Shown: positions 1-9,200, numbered from the stretch's first letter. The stretch is 64,000 bases of DNA from Hydrotalea sp. (GCA_022402565.1 JAKRSC010000008.1:202882-266881), one strand, 5' to 3'. Notes: generated by a model not told the origin, from the sequence alone. Numbers and translations: made by a program.

Positions 1-2
1 TA

Positions 3-290
3 TTAAGCAAGCAAGCTGCTGTTGAATTAGATAAGCTTTATGCTATTCTAAATGAAAGACCAAATGTTGCTATCAACATAGAAGGTCATACAGACAATAC
101 AGGTCGTCCTGAAACTAACAAAACTTTATCTCAAAAGCGTGCAGACGCTGTAAAAGCATACTTAGTTAAGAAGGGCATTGCAGAAGATAGAATGACTGCA
201 ACTGGATTTGGTCCTGAAAAGCCTGTTGCTGATAATAAAACTGCCGCTGGTCGTGCAGAAAATAGAAGAGTAGAATTTAGCCTTCGTTAA
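3..290 (+). CDS. OmpA-family outer membrane protein, C-terminal part (5' end outside window)
   Basis: The window opens inside this gene; 95 residues remain before a TAA stop. They form an OmpA C-terminal peptidoglycan-binding domain: an amphipathic helix, the GHTDNTG strand-loop whose Asp contacts diaminopimelate, the helix with SQKRADAVKAYL, and the closing NRRVEFSLR strand with the conserved Arg. In this family the domain anchors an outer-membrane barrel or lipoprotein non-covalently to the cell wall. The N-terminal part is not visible, so I cannot say whether it is a classical porin or a TPR/PD40-OmpA fusion. A strong terminator follows within 25 bases. Confidence 0.9.
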   Translation, partial: LSKQAAVELDKLYAILNERPNVAINIEGHTDNTGRPETNKTLSQKRADAVKAYLVKKGIAEDRMTATGFGPEKPVADNKTAAGRAENRRVEFSLR

Positions 291-312
291 TTTAAGATGA
301 ACTATGTATATC

Positions 313-345
313 AGCGGGTCTCTATATGAGGCCCGCTTTTTTTAT
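313..345 (+). terminator. Rho-independent terminator of the OmpA-family gene
   Basis: An 11-bp stem (AGCGGG and CCCGCT outside, one G-U pair, TCTC with GAGG inside) closes a 5-base loop and is followed by a run of seven T. The run overlaps the last codon of the convergent murB gene. Confidence 0.85.
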
Positions 346-1367
346 TATCTGATGTTTACTTCTGTTTCAAGCTCAATATCAAAAGTGGATTTTACAGAAA
401 CTTTTATTTCATGTGAAAGCTCTAGTATATCTCTTCCAATTGCGTTCCCATAATTGACCAATACCAGTGCCTGTTTTGGATGACAACCTACATTTCCTTT
501 TCTATAACCTTTCCAGCCAGTATATTCAATGAGCCATGCAGCCGGAATTTTTACTTGATCAGGACTATTTGTAGAAAATGATGGTATTTGAGTAAACTCT
601 TTTTTGAGTTTTTCAAAATACTCTATAGAAATGACCGGGTTTTTAAAAAAACTACCTGCATTTCCAACGATAGAAGGATTAGGTAGTTTTTCAGATCGAA
701 TTTTAATGACTGCTTTTGAAACATCTTGAATAGTTGGATTTGCAATATTCATTTCCAGCAGGGTTTGTTCTATAGCTCCATACCTTGTGTTAGTTCTTGG
801 AAATTTTTCTAATTGAAATCGAACTGCCATTATAAGATATTGGCCAGTGTATTTTCTTTTGAAGACACTTTCTCTGTATCCAAATCCACAATCTGCTTTA
901 CTGAAAGTATGAATTTCACCTGTAGGAAAATGGAACGCATCTAACGAATGAAATACATCTTTTAATTCTACACCATACGCGCCAATATTTTGCATTGGAG
1001 ATGCCCCAACCAAGCCCGGTATAAGACTTAAATTCTCAATCCCTCCCCAATTTTTCTGAACACAAAATTCTACAAATTCGTGCCAATTCTCACCACCTGC
1101 TGCTTCTAACAGTATATGGGAAGACGTTTCGCTTATTATTTTTTTTCCTAATAATTCACTTTTGATGCAAAGTCCAGGCTGATTTTCTTGTACAAATAAC
1201 AAGTTGCTTCCTCCTCCTAAAATCCAATTTTCTAGATTCTTACTTTGTGCGAACTCTCTTGCATGATGTATATCATCCTTGTTCTTTACCCGAATTAGAT
1301 ATTCTGCGGTTGAATTTATACCAAAAGTATTGAATGACTGTAGTGCAACATGTTCTTGTATTATCAT
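345..1367 (-). CDS. murB: UDP-N-acetylenolpyruvoylglucosamine reductase MurB
   Basis: MurB reduces UDP-GlcNAc-enolpyruvate to UDP-MurNAc with NADPH and FAD in the cytosol, the second committed step of peptidoglycan synthesis. The 340 residues carry the FAD-binding GGGSNL loop (51-56), GASPMQNIGAYG (121-132), the Arg of GYRESVF (R165), the proton-donor Ser of GSFFKNP (S239) and a C-terminal ELETEV with the catalytic Glu. The GYRESVF segment indicates a type I (E. coli-like) enzyme, and its length is usual for that type. It is the last gene of a leftward run and starts 1 bp after the priA stop, so translation is probably coupled. Confidence 0.96.
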   Translation of the reverse strand: MIIQEHVALQSFNTFGINSTAEYLIRVKNKDDIHHAREFAQSKNLENWILGGGSNLLFVQENQPGLCIKSELLGKKIISETSSHILLEAAGGENWHEFVEFCVQKNWGGIENLSLIPGLVGASPMQNIGAYGVELKDVFHSLDAFHFPTGEIHTFSKADCGFGYRESVFKRKYTGQYLIMAVRFQLEKFPRTNTRYGAIEQTLLEMNIANPTIQDVSKAVIKIRSEKLPNPSIVGNAGSFFKNPVISIEYFEKLKKEFTQIPSFSTNSPDQVKIPAAWLIEYTGWKGYRKGNVGCHPKQALVLVNYGNAIGRDILELSHEIKVSVKSTFDIELETEVNIR

Positions 1368-1368
1368 A

Positions 1369-3816
1369 TTAAAATGGGTCTACATTACATTGGAAATAAC
1401 CCCCTCTTAATTCTTTTTTTTGAAGAATCAATTGGATGGCATGTTGAATATCGTGTTTGCATTTTTGGATTATTTGTGTATTTCTAGGTAGCTTAAACCA
1501 AATTTCATAAATGAATTGATTTCTAATCCTACTAATAACTGGCTGAGAAGGGCCTTGAATATATTTTGAATAATTCGACAAGCTCCTATATAGCTCCTTT
1601 ATTAATTGAATTGCCACTTCTTCTTTAACATGCTTTGCAGAAATTTGAATAAGCCTAGAATATGGAGGGTACCCAAACTCTTTTCTTAAAAGAGTTTCAT
1701 TTTTGTATAATTCATGAAAGTTGTGTGATAAGGCATAATGAATTACAGAATGATCAACCTGTCGCATTTGAATCATCACTTTTCCTTGGCCTAATCTTCT
1801 TCCTGCTCTGCCACTTACTTGTTCAATTAACTGAAAAGCCCTTTCATTCACCCTGAAATCTGCAAAATTGAGTAAGCTATCACCGTCAACTATACCAACC
1901 ATTTGTACTTTTTCAAAATCAAGTCCTTTAACAACCATTTGTGTTCCAACTAAAATATCAATTTTATGTAACTCAAATTGTCTAATAAGTTGTTCATGAC
2001 TATGTTTTCCTTTAATACTATCATAGTCCATTCTAGCGATTCGCGCAGTTGGAAAAATTTGAAGAAGTGTTTCTTCAATTTGTTCAGTACCTATGTTTTT
2101 ATATAAGAACTCATGATTACCACAAGCACTGCATGTATGTACTAAAGGATAATGGCTGCCACAATAATGACAGCTTAGTTTGTTTTTGGCTTTATGATGT
2201 GTAAGGCTTACAGCACAATGTTGGCAGGTTGGAATCCATCCACAAGTAGCACACATCCAATATGGACTATAACCTCTTCTATTTTGAAAGATAATTACTT
2301 GTTTGTTTTCTGATAAAGTTTGTGCAATAGCTTGCACCATTGGAGGAGAGAATATAGTTTGGGCAGCATCTTTTCGAGGGCGCCAGGTTTTCAAATCCAT
2401 TATTTCAATTTCTGGTAAATGAACTTGGCCAAATCTTTCTGATAAGTTTACCAATCCATACTTTCCTTCGCAGGCGTTAAAATAAGATTCTAAAGATGGA
2501 GTAGCTGTTCCTAATAAAACTTTACCATTAATTGAGCTTGATAAATATACTGCAACATCACGTGCATGATAGCGAGGTGCTGGATCTTGTTGCTTAAAAG
2601 AAGTATCATGCTCCTCATCAACTATAATTAAGCCTAGTGTTGCAAAAGGTAAAAACAAAGCAGATCTTGCGCCAACTAGAATACTAATTTCACCACTTTG
2701 CACTTTGTTCCAAATTTCAATTCTTTCATTAGAACTAAATTTTGAATGATATACACCTACATGTCCTCCAAAACATGCTTGTAATCGCTGAATTAATTGC
2801 GCTGTTAATGCAATTTCTGGAAGTAAATAAAGAACTTGTTTTTTTTGCAGTAAGTACTCTTCCATCAACTTCATATATACTTCAGTTTTCCCACTAGAAG
2901 TAATACCATGAAGTAAACAAACTTGCTTTTCTTGAAAGCTTTTTTTTATTTCTTGCAGAGCATTTTCTTGAGCTTTACTCAGTTCAAAAGCGAGCTCTAT
3001 TTTTTTGGGTTGTGCAATAATTCTATCAACGCCTCTTTTAAACACTTGTAAAACTTCTTTATCAACTAGTCCTTTTAATTGGGTAGCACTTGCATCTGCT
3101 TTTTTTAATAAATCTTTCTGAAGAATTTCTCCTTCCGTTTTTTGAAGATGTAAAAAGGCGAGCAGTAGTTGAAGTTGTTTTGGTGCTTTACTCCACTCGT
3201 TTAAAAGTTTTTCTAGGTTTTCTTCATTTCTGTAAAATGGATGAAGTTCTACATATAGTTCTTTTTTTTGTCTGTATGTTTCCTGCAATGACTCCCAAAT
3301 AAAGCAAATTTTCTTATCTGTAAGTCGCTTTACAACTGGATAAACTTGTTTAGCATCTAAAATTTGTTGTACTTCTCCAATGCTTAACTCTTTTTTAATT
3401 TCAAGTGCTTCTGCAATTAAAAATTCTTGATCAGATAAAGTTGGAAGATCCTGATGGTGGTCTTCATTCCAAATTAAAATACTCTCACTACTTAATTTAA
3501 AATGCGCAGGAAGTGCAGCTTGCATTACATCTCCTTCACTACACATATAGTATGAAGCAATCCATTCCCAAAGTTGCAATTGCCAAATTTCAACAATAGG
3601 AGTGTCATCTAAAATTTGTAATATGGGTTTTGGTGTAAAGCCTTCTGGTTTTTCTTGATGAATACGCTTTATAATACCTGCATACTTCTTGTTTTTACCA
3701 AAAACAACTTCAGCTCTTTTTCCTGGTTTAGCATGAAGAAGCAAATCATGAGGAACAAGCCATGTATAGTTTTTTTGCAATGAAAGGGGTAATATGATTT
3801 CAGCAAAATGTATCAT
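1369..3816 (-). CDS. priA: Primosomal replication restart helicase PriA
   Basis: PriA recognises stalled forks and D-loops and reloads the replicative helicase. The 815-residue protein has an N-terminal 3'-DNA-binding region, a superfamily 2 helicase core with Walker A GITSSGKT (304-311) and DEEH box (400-403), and eight cysteines (522, 525, 531, 534, 549, 552, 562, 565) that form the two zinc sites inserted in the helicase domain. Full length for the family. Its ATG overlaps the plsC stop as ATGA, which suggests translational coupling; murB follows after 1 bp. Nothing looks degraded. Confidence 0.96.
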   Translation of the reverse strand: MIHFAEIILPLSLQKNYTWLVPHDLLLHAKPGKRAEVVFGKNKKYAGIIKRIHQEKPEGFTPKPILQILDDTPIVEIWQLQLWEWIASYYMCSEGDVMQAALPAHFKLSSESILIWNEDHHQDLPTLSDQEFLIAEALEIKKELSIGEVQQILDAKQVYPVVKRLTDKKICFIWESLQETYRQKKELYVELHPFYRNEENLEKLLNEWSKAPKQLQLLLAFLHLQKTEGEILQKDLLKKADASATQLKGLVDKEVLQVFKRGVDRIIAQPKKIELAFELSKAQENALQEIKKSFQEKQVCLLHGITSSGKTEVYMKLMEEYLLQKKQVLYLLPEIALTAQLIQRLQACFGGHVGVYHSKFSSNERIEIWNKVQSGEISILVGARSALFLPFATLGLIIVDEEHDTSFKQQDPAPRYHARDVAVYLSSSINGKVLLGTATPSLESYFNACEGKYGLVNLSERFGQVHLPEIEIMDLKTWRPRKDAAQTIFSPPMVQAIAQTLSENKQVIIFQNRRGYSPYWMCATCGWIPTCQHCAVSLTHHKAKNKLSCHYCGSHYPLVHTCSACGNHEFLYKNIGTEQIEETLLQIFPTARIARMDYDSIKGKHSHEQLIRQFELHKIDILVGTQMVVKGLDFEKVQMVGIVDGDSLLNFADFRVNERAFQLIEQVSGRAGRRLGQGKVMIQMRQVDHSVIHYALSHNFHELYKNETLLRKEFGYPPYSRLIQISAKHVKEEVAIQLIKELYRSLSNYSKYIQGPSQPVISRIRNQFIYEIWFKLPRNTQIIQKCKHDIQHAIQLILQKKELRGGYFQCNVDPF

Positions 3817-4574
3817 TTTATTGGAGGATAGGTTCTATAGCGCCTTAATGCAGCATCCATCATATTATATACATGATTTTTTAATTCGTTCAATTGTTCA
3901 ATGGTATAACCTTGCACATTTATTTCTGGTAAATACACAACTCTGCTTTTGCCAGGAGAAAAACTGCTAATACTTTTACTGTTAAATCTATCAATTGTAT
4001 CAATAAAAATAAACGGAACAATATTTGTTTGAGTTTCAATTGCAATTCGAAATGCTCCATCGTAAAATGATTTAAGAGGCTTTGTCAAGTCCTCATTAAA
4101 AGTTCCTTCAGGAAAAATTACTATTGATATTTGTTGCTGTAAAGAAGATTTAAGTTTCTCAACACTTTTCGATCTGTGTTCAGCATCACTTCTGTTAACT
4201 AATACAACTGCCGCACGATATATTAATCCAAAGATTGGATAGTGCACCATTTCATACTTGCCAAGAACTCTATATGAACCTCTCATAGATCTCACAAGTG
4301 CTGGAATGTCCATATAGGAAATATGGTTCCCAATATAAATTTTTGCTTCATGAGATATGTTAGCTTCAAAAATATTTTCGTGCTTTACTCCAATACAACT
4401 ATACCATAAAAATGCCCAACTTTTACATAGCCAATAAATAAAGTCGCCTCTCTTTTTTTCTTCTATAACAAGCGATAGCAGTACGAAAGGGAATATCAAT
4501 AGCATAATCAATATGAAGCAAAGAGCTGCATAAATAAAATAGATATACCGGAAGAATTTAAACACACGACCCAT
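3813..4574 (-). CDS. plsC: 1-acyl-sn-glycerol-3-phosphate acyltransferase (PlsC family)
   Basis: Membrane acyltransferase predicted to convert lysophosphatidic acid to phosphatidic acid. The N-terminus is strongly hydrophobic (about residues 8-37). The catalytic HX4D motif is NHISYMD (H84, D89) and the glycerol-3-phosphate-binding motif is FPEGT (154-158). The 253 residues fit the family. It overlaps priA by 4 bp (ATGA) and follows ispE by 47 bp on the same strand. Bacteroidota often carry several paralogues, including lipid A or ornithine-lipid acyltransferases, so the acceptor is inferred. Confidence 0.87.
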   Translation of the reverse strand: MGRVFKFFRYIYFIYAALCFILIMLLIFPFVLLSLVIEEKKRGDFIYWLCKSWAFLWYSCIGVKHENIFEANISHEAKIYIGNHISYMDIPALVRSMRGSYRVLGKYEMVHYPIFGLIYRAAVVLVNRSDAEHRSKSVEKLKSSLQQQISIVIFPEGTFNEDLTKPLKSFYDGAFRIAIETQTNIVPFIFIDTIDRFNSKSISSFSPGKSRVVYLPEINVQGYTIEQLNELKNHVYNMMDAALRRYRTYPPIK

Positions 4575-4621
4575 CTATCAAACATATTCAATTCCAAATA
4601 AAATAAGAAGAAATTGTAGCC

Positions 4622-5449
4622 TTAATTCTTCACTTCAAATGCAAATTGGAAATAATGAGATGGAACAGAAGAAAAAGGTTCGACTGCATTTTTAAAAATT
4701 CCATAAATTGTACTACCTGTTCCTGTCATAGCTGCATATTCAGCACCTTGTTCGTACATTAAATCAAGGATATATCTTATTTCAGGAAATTGCACACAAA
4801 CAACCTCTTCAAAATGGTTTATTAGTTTATTTCGCCATTTGATAGGCTCTTCTTGTAAGATTTCTTTAAAGGCAACTTGCATACTGCCTGGAGCAATTTC
4901 TTTGAATGCCCAAGCAGTTGAGATATGAATATTGGGGTTTATAAGTAGAATGTGGTAACTTTTTAAATTAACCTCAATAGGAAACATAATTTCACCTCTT
5001 CCAGTTGCAAAGCAAGGCTTGTTTTCAATAAAAAAAGGACAGTCACTTCCTAACTGAAGGGATAGCTGAATGAGTTCTTGTTTTGATAAATTGAGTTTAA
5101 ACAATTCGTTCAAAGCAAGCAGTGTATGGGCCGCATCTGAACTTCCACCACCTAATCCAGCACCCATTGGTATATTTTTATGCAAATAGATTTCAATAGG
5201 AGGAATTTCTGGGAATAAATTTTGTAAAAGTTGAGCAGCTTTCACACATAAATTGTCCATACTCTTACCATCAACCAATCTACCTGATTGTTCAAACTGA
5301 ATTTTGATTGAAGACTTTGAAGGAACAATTTCTAATATGTCATGTAAGGGTATAGGTAGGAATACAGTGGATATGTTATGGTATCCATCAGGTCGTTTGT
5401 TATCAACTGTTAAACCTAAGTTGATTTTACAATTGGGAAAAATCACCAT
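4622..5449 (-). CDS. ispE: 4-diphosphocytidyl-2-C-methyl-D-erythritol kinase IspE
   Basis: A GHMP-superfamily kinase of the non-mevalonate (MEP) isoprenoid pathway that phosphorylates CDP-ME at the 2-hydroxyl. The 275 residues contain the N-terminal NCKINLGL strand with catalytic Lys8, the glycine-rich ATP loop PMGAGLGGGSSDAA (94-107), catalytic Asp136 in GSDCPFF and a C-terminal TGTGSTIYGIF motif. Length is typical. It lies 24 bp downstream of the BFN/UVR nuclease gene in the leftward run. Confidence 0.95.
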   Translation of the reverse strand: MVIFPNCKINLGLTVDNKRPDGYHNISTVFLPIPLHDILEIVPSKSSIKIQFEQSGRLVDGKSMDNLCVKAAQLLQNLFPEIPPIEIYLHKNIPMGAGLGGGSSDAAHTLLALNELFKLNLSKQELIQLSLQLGSDCPFFIENKPCFATGRGEIMFPIEVNLKSYHILLINPNIHISTAWAFKEIAPGSMQVAFKEILQEEPIKWRNKLINHFEEVVCVQFPEIRYILDLMYEQGAEYAAMTGTGSTIYGIFKNAVEPFSSVPSHYFQFAFEVKN

Positions 5450-5473
5450 ATTGAATAGGTGAAAATGAAAAAA

Positions 5474-6076
5474 TTACTTGCGTTTGTTAATTTCATCTCG
5501 AATTGCAATTGCACGAATATAGTCTTCCTGTTCCAACACTTCATCCAACAATTTATTAAGAGAGTCTAAACTCATCTTTGATAAGTCTTCTCTGTTTTCT
5601 GCAGCAGTAGAACCGGCCGACTCTCCACCCACAGACTCGCTGCGTTTGGCTTTTCCCGTATTTCCATCTTCCATTAAAAGACTGGCACTTTCCATAATAT
5701 GTTCATAGGTATAAATGGGACAACCAAATCGAACAGCAAGAGCAAGGGCATCACTGGTTCTGCTATCAATTTCAATCGTATCGTGCTCAGTAAAACAAAC
5801 TAGCTTAGAATAAAAAATACCTTCTTGTAAATCACTTATTACAATTTCTTGAAGCTCTACTCCAAAAGCGTTCATAAAATTTTTCATAAGATCATGTGTA
5901 AGAGGTCTTCCTGGTTTCATTTGCTCTAAGGCAACAGCTATGGCTTGTGCTTCAAATCCGCCAATAATAATTGGAAGCCTTCTTACAGAATCAACCTCTC
6001 CAAGTATAACAGCATACGAATTTGTTTGAGTAATGCTGTGCGACAATGCTACAATTTCCAGTTCTATTTTTTTCAT
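5474..6076 (-). CDS. Bifunctional nuclease family protein (DUF151/BFN domain plus UVR motif)
   Basis: Residues 1-130 match the BFN/DUF151 fold, named after plant and bacterial proteins with RNase and DNase activity; the LPIIIGGFEAQAIA stretch is typical. A Ser/Gly/Ala-rich linker (about 140-165) leads to a C-terminal UvrB/UvrC-type motif with LLDEVLEQEDYIRAIAIRDE, a helical hairpin used for protein-protein contacts. This BFN-UVR order is common in Bacteroidota. Substrate and role in this organism are unknown. It starts 32 bp after the DUF3817 gene stop and probably heads into ispE-plsC-priA-murB. Confidence 0.85.
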   Translation of the reverse strand: MKKIELEIVALSHSITQTNSYAVILGEVDSVRRLPIIIGGFEAQAIAVALEQMKPGRPLTHDLMKNFMNAFGVELQEIVISDLQEGIFYSKLVCFTEHDTIEIDSRTSDALALAVRFGCPIYTYEHIMESASLLMEDGNTGKAKRSESVGGESAGSTAAENREDLSKMSLDSLNKLLDEVLEQEDYIRAIAIRDEINKRK

Positions 6077-6108
6077 AAAGCTGCACGAAATTACAAGAAA
6101 ATATGGCT

Positions 6109-6420
6109 TTATGCATGTTTGATTGCAGCTTCCTCTTTTTGAAGCGTTTTATCGAAGTATAGGGTGCCAAATGGTAAGAAAGCAAAGAAAACTCCCGCTG
6201 CAGATTTTATAAAAGACCATTTGTATTTGAAAAAGCAAACTGCCAATAGTGCAACATATACCATAAACAATACACCATGTGCCCAACCTACGTACTTTAC
6301 AGCTAGGGGTTTATCAAAGAAATACTTTAGGGGCATAGCAAAAAATAAAAGGAACACCCATGAAAGGGCTTCCGCGAATCCGGCAATTCTGAGCCTTTTG
6401 AGTAGAGTTTGATAATTCAT
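6109..6420 (-). CDS. DUF3817 domain-containing small membrane protein
   Basis: A 103-residue integral membrane protein with three hydrophobic segments (about 18-33, 45-66, 75-92) and the family hallmarks LRIAGFAEALSW near the N-terminus and VGWAHGVLF in the middle. DUF3817 proteins are of unknown function; many are annotated YdzA-like. It is the first gene of the leftward run toward murB. A perfect TATATTTG box lies only 4 bases before its ATG, so the message may be leaderless. Confidence 0.83.
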   Translation of the reverse strand: MNYQTLLKRLRIAGFAEALSWVFLLFFAMPLKYFFDKPLAVKYVGWAHGVLFMVYVALLAVCFFKYKWSFIKSAAGVFFAFLPFGTLYFDKTLQKEEAAIKHA

Positions 6421-6424
6421 GGTG

Positions 6425-6432
6425 CAAATATA
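6425..6432 (-). promoter_or_regulatory. -7 box TATATTTG for the DUF3817 gene inside a palindrome
   Basis: This is an exact match to the Bacteroidota -7 consensus TAnnTTTG, 4 bases from the start codon at 6420. It sits in a near-perfect inverted repeat (6421-6441, arms GGTGC and GCACC around an AT core), so a similar box also reads in the + direction. No clear TTG element at the -33 position. Confidence 0.55.
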
Positions 6433-6466
6433 TTTGGCACCATTTACGATTGCAGAAATAGATGCG

Positions 6467-7315
6467 TTAATTTCCTTCTACTTTTCGGCCCTGAAGGGTT
6501 CTAGTGTTTTTGAAGATTTTATCAAGATCGGCTTGTTTTACAGCTAAACGAACCTGTGTCAAGTTGCTACAACTTAAACAAGTAGCTCTGTAAACATTAT
6601 TATCGTAAGTAACCTCAGCTGTTCCATTTTCCCAATTAACACCAGAGAATATATAATATTCAATACTTCCAGGCTGATTTGTAACGAATTTCAAAGAGTT
6701 ATTACCAGCCTCAAAGCTCACATCCAAGCTTTCACTATCATAGTTTTCAAGCACACAGGGTGTTTGTGCTGGGATGATGATTTCATTGATATACCGTCCG
6801 CTTTGAAATCTTATAATACCAGAGCTAACAGAAGCTTTTGCACTATCTAATACCCTAGAGAGCACTATTTTTTGATCTATAAAAAATTGAACTTTCTTGA
6901 TATCTAAACCGTATTGATACAATTTAGAGTATAACTCTTGTGTAAAAGGAATCAGTTTTACATCTGCGCCAGCTGCATTGGGGTTGTTAGTTGTTTGTGG
7001 TGCAGGGGCAGGTTGGTTGAAAGTTTGTTGTTGCACAGGCGGCTGTTGGTAAGCCGGCTGTTGTTGCATTTGCTGTTGTTGAGGAGCGGCTGTTGAGTAA
7101 GTACTCGGATAGTAATATGTTTGGTTTGCTGGAGGTGCAGATTGGTTTCTAGACGATTTTTTAGAAGTTTTTGGCGCGGGGGCTTGTTGTGCTGTAGTCT
7201 GAGGTGCAGAATCGCCCTTTTTGTAATAGGTTGTTTTAGAACTACCACCACAAGAAATTAATCCTGTTAATGTAGTTCCCCAAAAAAGTATATAACCAAT
7301 GTACTTCATAACCAT
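6467..7315 (-). CDS. Putative lipoprotein of unknown function, Pro/Gln-rich linker
   Basis: Signal-peptide helix followed by the lipobox LISC and Gly/Ser, so probably a lipoprotein. A low-complexity Gln/Pro/Ala-rich stretch (about residues 35-115) works as a spacer. The C-terminal 170 residues look like a folded beta-rich domain with two Cys in CLSC near the end; I do not recognise it. The open frame continues to a TTG at 7330, but that TTG is part of a TAACTTTG promoter box, so I place the start at the ATG at 7315; a second ATG at 7309 is equally good (MKYIGY). Monocistronic, 46 bp before DUF3817. Confidence 0.75.
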   Translation of the reverse strand: MVMKYIGYILFWGTTLTGLISCGGSSKTTYYKKGDSAPQTTAQQAPAPKTSKKSSRNQSAPPANQTYYYPSTYSTAAPQQQQMQQQPAYQQPPVQQQTFNQPAPAPQTTNNPNAAGADVKLIPFTQELYSKLYQYGLDIKKVQFFIDQKIVLSRVLDSAKASVSSGIIRFQSGRYINEIIIPAQTPCVLENYDSESLDVSFEAGNNSLKFVTNQPGSIEYYIFSGVNWENGTAEVTYDNNVYRATCLSCSNLTQVRLAVKQADLDKIFKNTRTLQGRKVEGN

Positions 7316-7327
7316 ACGTTGAGTGTT

Positions 7328-7335
7328 CAAAGTTA
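7328..7335 (-). promoter_or_regulatory. -7 box TAACTTTG for the lipoprotein gene
   Basis: Exact TAnnTTTG match 12 bases upstream of the ATG at 7315. Transcription would begin around 7321-7324, leaving a very short leader and ruling out the upstream TTG as start. Confidence 0.5.
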
Positions 7336-7375
7336 ATTAGATTATGGGATGTAGATGCCTCCCTTAAATGAGGGA

Positions 7376-7416
7376 TGAAAAAAACCGCCCGATTACATAA
7401 ACGGACGGTTTTTTTA
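7376..7416 (-). terminator. Rho-independent terminator of etfB-etfA
   Basis: An 8-bp stem with one C-A mismatch (ACCGCCCG with CGGACGGT) and a 10-base loop is flanked by A-runs on the left and T-runs on the right. On the minus strand the T-run follows the hairpin directly after etfA. Confidence 0.8.
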
Positions 7417-7430
7417 TTTGTTGTAGTAAA

Positions 7431-8399
7431 TTATGCTACTCCTTTTAACTTTTTAATTGCTGCTGTTAGTTTTGGTACTACATCAAAAGCATCACCAACT
7501 ATTCCATAATCAGCCGCTTTGAAGAATGGTGCTTCTGGGTCCTTATTAATAACAACAATTACCTTACTTCTATTTACTCCAGCTAAATGCTGAATGGCGC
7601 CTGAAATTCCAATTGCTATGTACAAATTGGGAGCAATTTGAACGCCTGTTTGTCCAACATGCTCATGATGTGGCCTCCAGTGTGCATCACCTACCGGGCG
7701 ACTACAAGCTGTTGCTGCACCAAGTACTTGAGCCAAATCCAATAGAATACCCCAATTTTCAGGCCCTTTTAGACCTCTTCCTCCACTTACTACTACTTCT
7801 GCTTCAGTCAAAGGCACATCGCCAGAAACTTTTTCAACATTTGTTACAACTACTCTAGCTGATGGCAAACTCACAGAAACTGCTACAACATTTGCTGTTG
7901 CAGAGCCATTAGCTTCAATCTTGTAGCTATTTGGATTGATAGAAATTACTTTCTTTTCAGAAGTAACTTTTACATGAGCAAAAGCTTTTCCAGAGAAAAC
8001 TGATTTTTTAACTACAAATCCATCATTTAAAACAGGTAAAGCTGAGGCTCCTGCTACTAAACCAGCTTTTAATTTTGCTGCAACACGAGCTGCTATAGCT
8101 TTCCCGGTTTGATTATGCGAGAAAACAACAACGCTTGCATTGGCTTGTTCAACTGCAGCGCTAATTGCAGCTACATATTGCTGGGCATCTAAGTTTGATA
8201 GTGCACTGTCTGCAACCTGAAATACATTTTTAATACCGTACTGACCCAATGTTGTTAGGTCATCTTGTACATTACCTAAAACAACTGCATTTGCATCTAC
8301 ACCCATTTGTTGAGCTAAATGATTGCCATAAGTTGCAGCTTCCAAAGCATTTTTTTTGATATGTCCTTCAGATTGATCTATGAATATTAATACTGACAT
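7431..8399 (-). CDS. etfA: Electron transfer flavoprotein subunit alpha
   Basis: EtfA carries the FAD of the heterodimeric electron carrier that takes electrons from acyl-CoA and related dehydrogenases and passes them to ETF:quinone oxidoreductase. The 322 residues show the family C-terminal FAD domain: GRGL (208-211), SRPVGD (233-238), HVGQTG (247-252), GISGAIQH (264-271) and DYGIVGD (297-303). It follows etfB by 19 bp on the same strand and ends at a strong terminator. No ETF-QO or acyl-CoA dehydrogenase gene lies beside it. Confidence 0.97.
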   Translation of the reverse strand: MSVLIFIDQSEGHIKKNALEAATYGNHLAQQMGVDANAVVLGNVQDDLTTLGQYGIKNVFQVADSALSNLDAQQYVAAISAAVEQANASVVVFSHNQTGKAIAARVAAKLKAGLVAGASALPVLNDGFVVKKSVFSGKAFAHVKVTSEKKVISINPNSYKIEANGSATANVVAVSVSLPSARVVVTNVEKVSGDVPLTEAEVVVSGGRGLKGPENWGILLDLAQVLGAATACSRPVGDAHWRPHHEHVGQTGVQIAPNLYIAIGISGAIQHLAGVNRSKVIVVINKDPEAPFFKAADYGIVGDAFDVVPKLTAAIKKLKGVA

Positions 8400-8418
8400 G
8401 GTTTAATTTTTTGGAGTG

Positions 8419-9162
8419 TTAAATAGCTTTTGCTTCCTCGTGTAATAAGCGAACCAATTCTTCCACCTGATCTGCTTCAACTAGCTTTACGCCCGCTTTA
8501 GCTGGAGGTAATTCGTAGCTAACAACAGAAGTTAAAATATCTGCATTTGAAGGATCAAGCACTTTCAATGGTTTGGTTCTTGCTGCCATAATTCCGCGCA
8601 TATTGGGAATTCTTTGTTCAGCTACACCTTTTTGACAGCTTACTACTAGGGGCAAGTTAACTTTAGCAGTTTCTTCACCACCTTCAATTTCTCTTGTTAC
8701 TGTTGCTTCATTTCCATTTAACTCAAACTTGGTTGCCAAAGACAAATAAGGCATATCAAGCAGTTCAGCAATTAATCCGCCCATACTTGATCCATTGTAA
8801 TCGATGGTCTCTTTTCCAGTGAATATAAGGTCGTAATTACCCTGACGAGCAACTTCAGCAATTTGCGATGCTACAAAATAGGGGTCCTGTTCTTCGGTAT
8901 TAACACGAATAGCCTCATCACCACCTAAAGCAAGGGCTTTACGGATGATAGGTTCTGTATCGGCTCCTCCAACAGTAATTAGGTGAAGGGTAGCAGATGC
9001 ATCTTTTTCCTTCAATTCAATAGCACGAACCAAAGCGTACCATTCATCGTATGGATTTATTATCCATTGTACACCCGCATCATCGAATTGGGTATTTCCA
9101 TTCTTGAAAGCCACTTTTGATGTGGTGTCAGGTGTTTTGCTGACGCATACAAGTATTTTCAT
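8419..9162 (-). CDS. etfB: Electron transfer flavoprotein subunit beta
   Basis: The AMP-binding partner of EtfA. The 247 residues begin with the typical MKILVCVSKTPDT strand, contain NPYDEWYALVRAIELKE (56-72) and the GKETIDYNGSSMGGLIAELL region near 136-155, and end with the C-terminal arm that wraps around EtfA. First gene of a two-gene operon with an excellent promoter upstream (-33 TTG, 19-base spacer, TATATTTG). Confidence 0.97.
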   Translation of the reverse strand: MKILVCVSKTPDTTSKVAFKNGNTQFDDAGVQWIINPYDEWYALVRAIELKEKDASATLHLITVGGADTEPIIRKALALGGDEAIRVNTEEQDPYFVASQIAEVARQGNYDLIFTGKETIDYNGSSMGGLIAELLDMPYLSLATKFELNGNEATVTREIEGGEETAKVNLPLVVSCQKGVAEQRIPNMRGIMAARTKPLKVLDPSNADILTSVVSYELPPAKAGVKLVEADQVEELVRLLHEEAKAI

Positions 9163-9200
9163 GACGACTCGTTTAAATTAGTTGTTTATGCAACTATTAG

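Noticed and set aside
6958..7251. 97-residue frame rich in Asn, Gln and Leu
   Set aside because: A shifted reading of the Gln/Pro repeat codons of the lipoprotein linker on the same strand.
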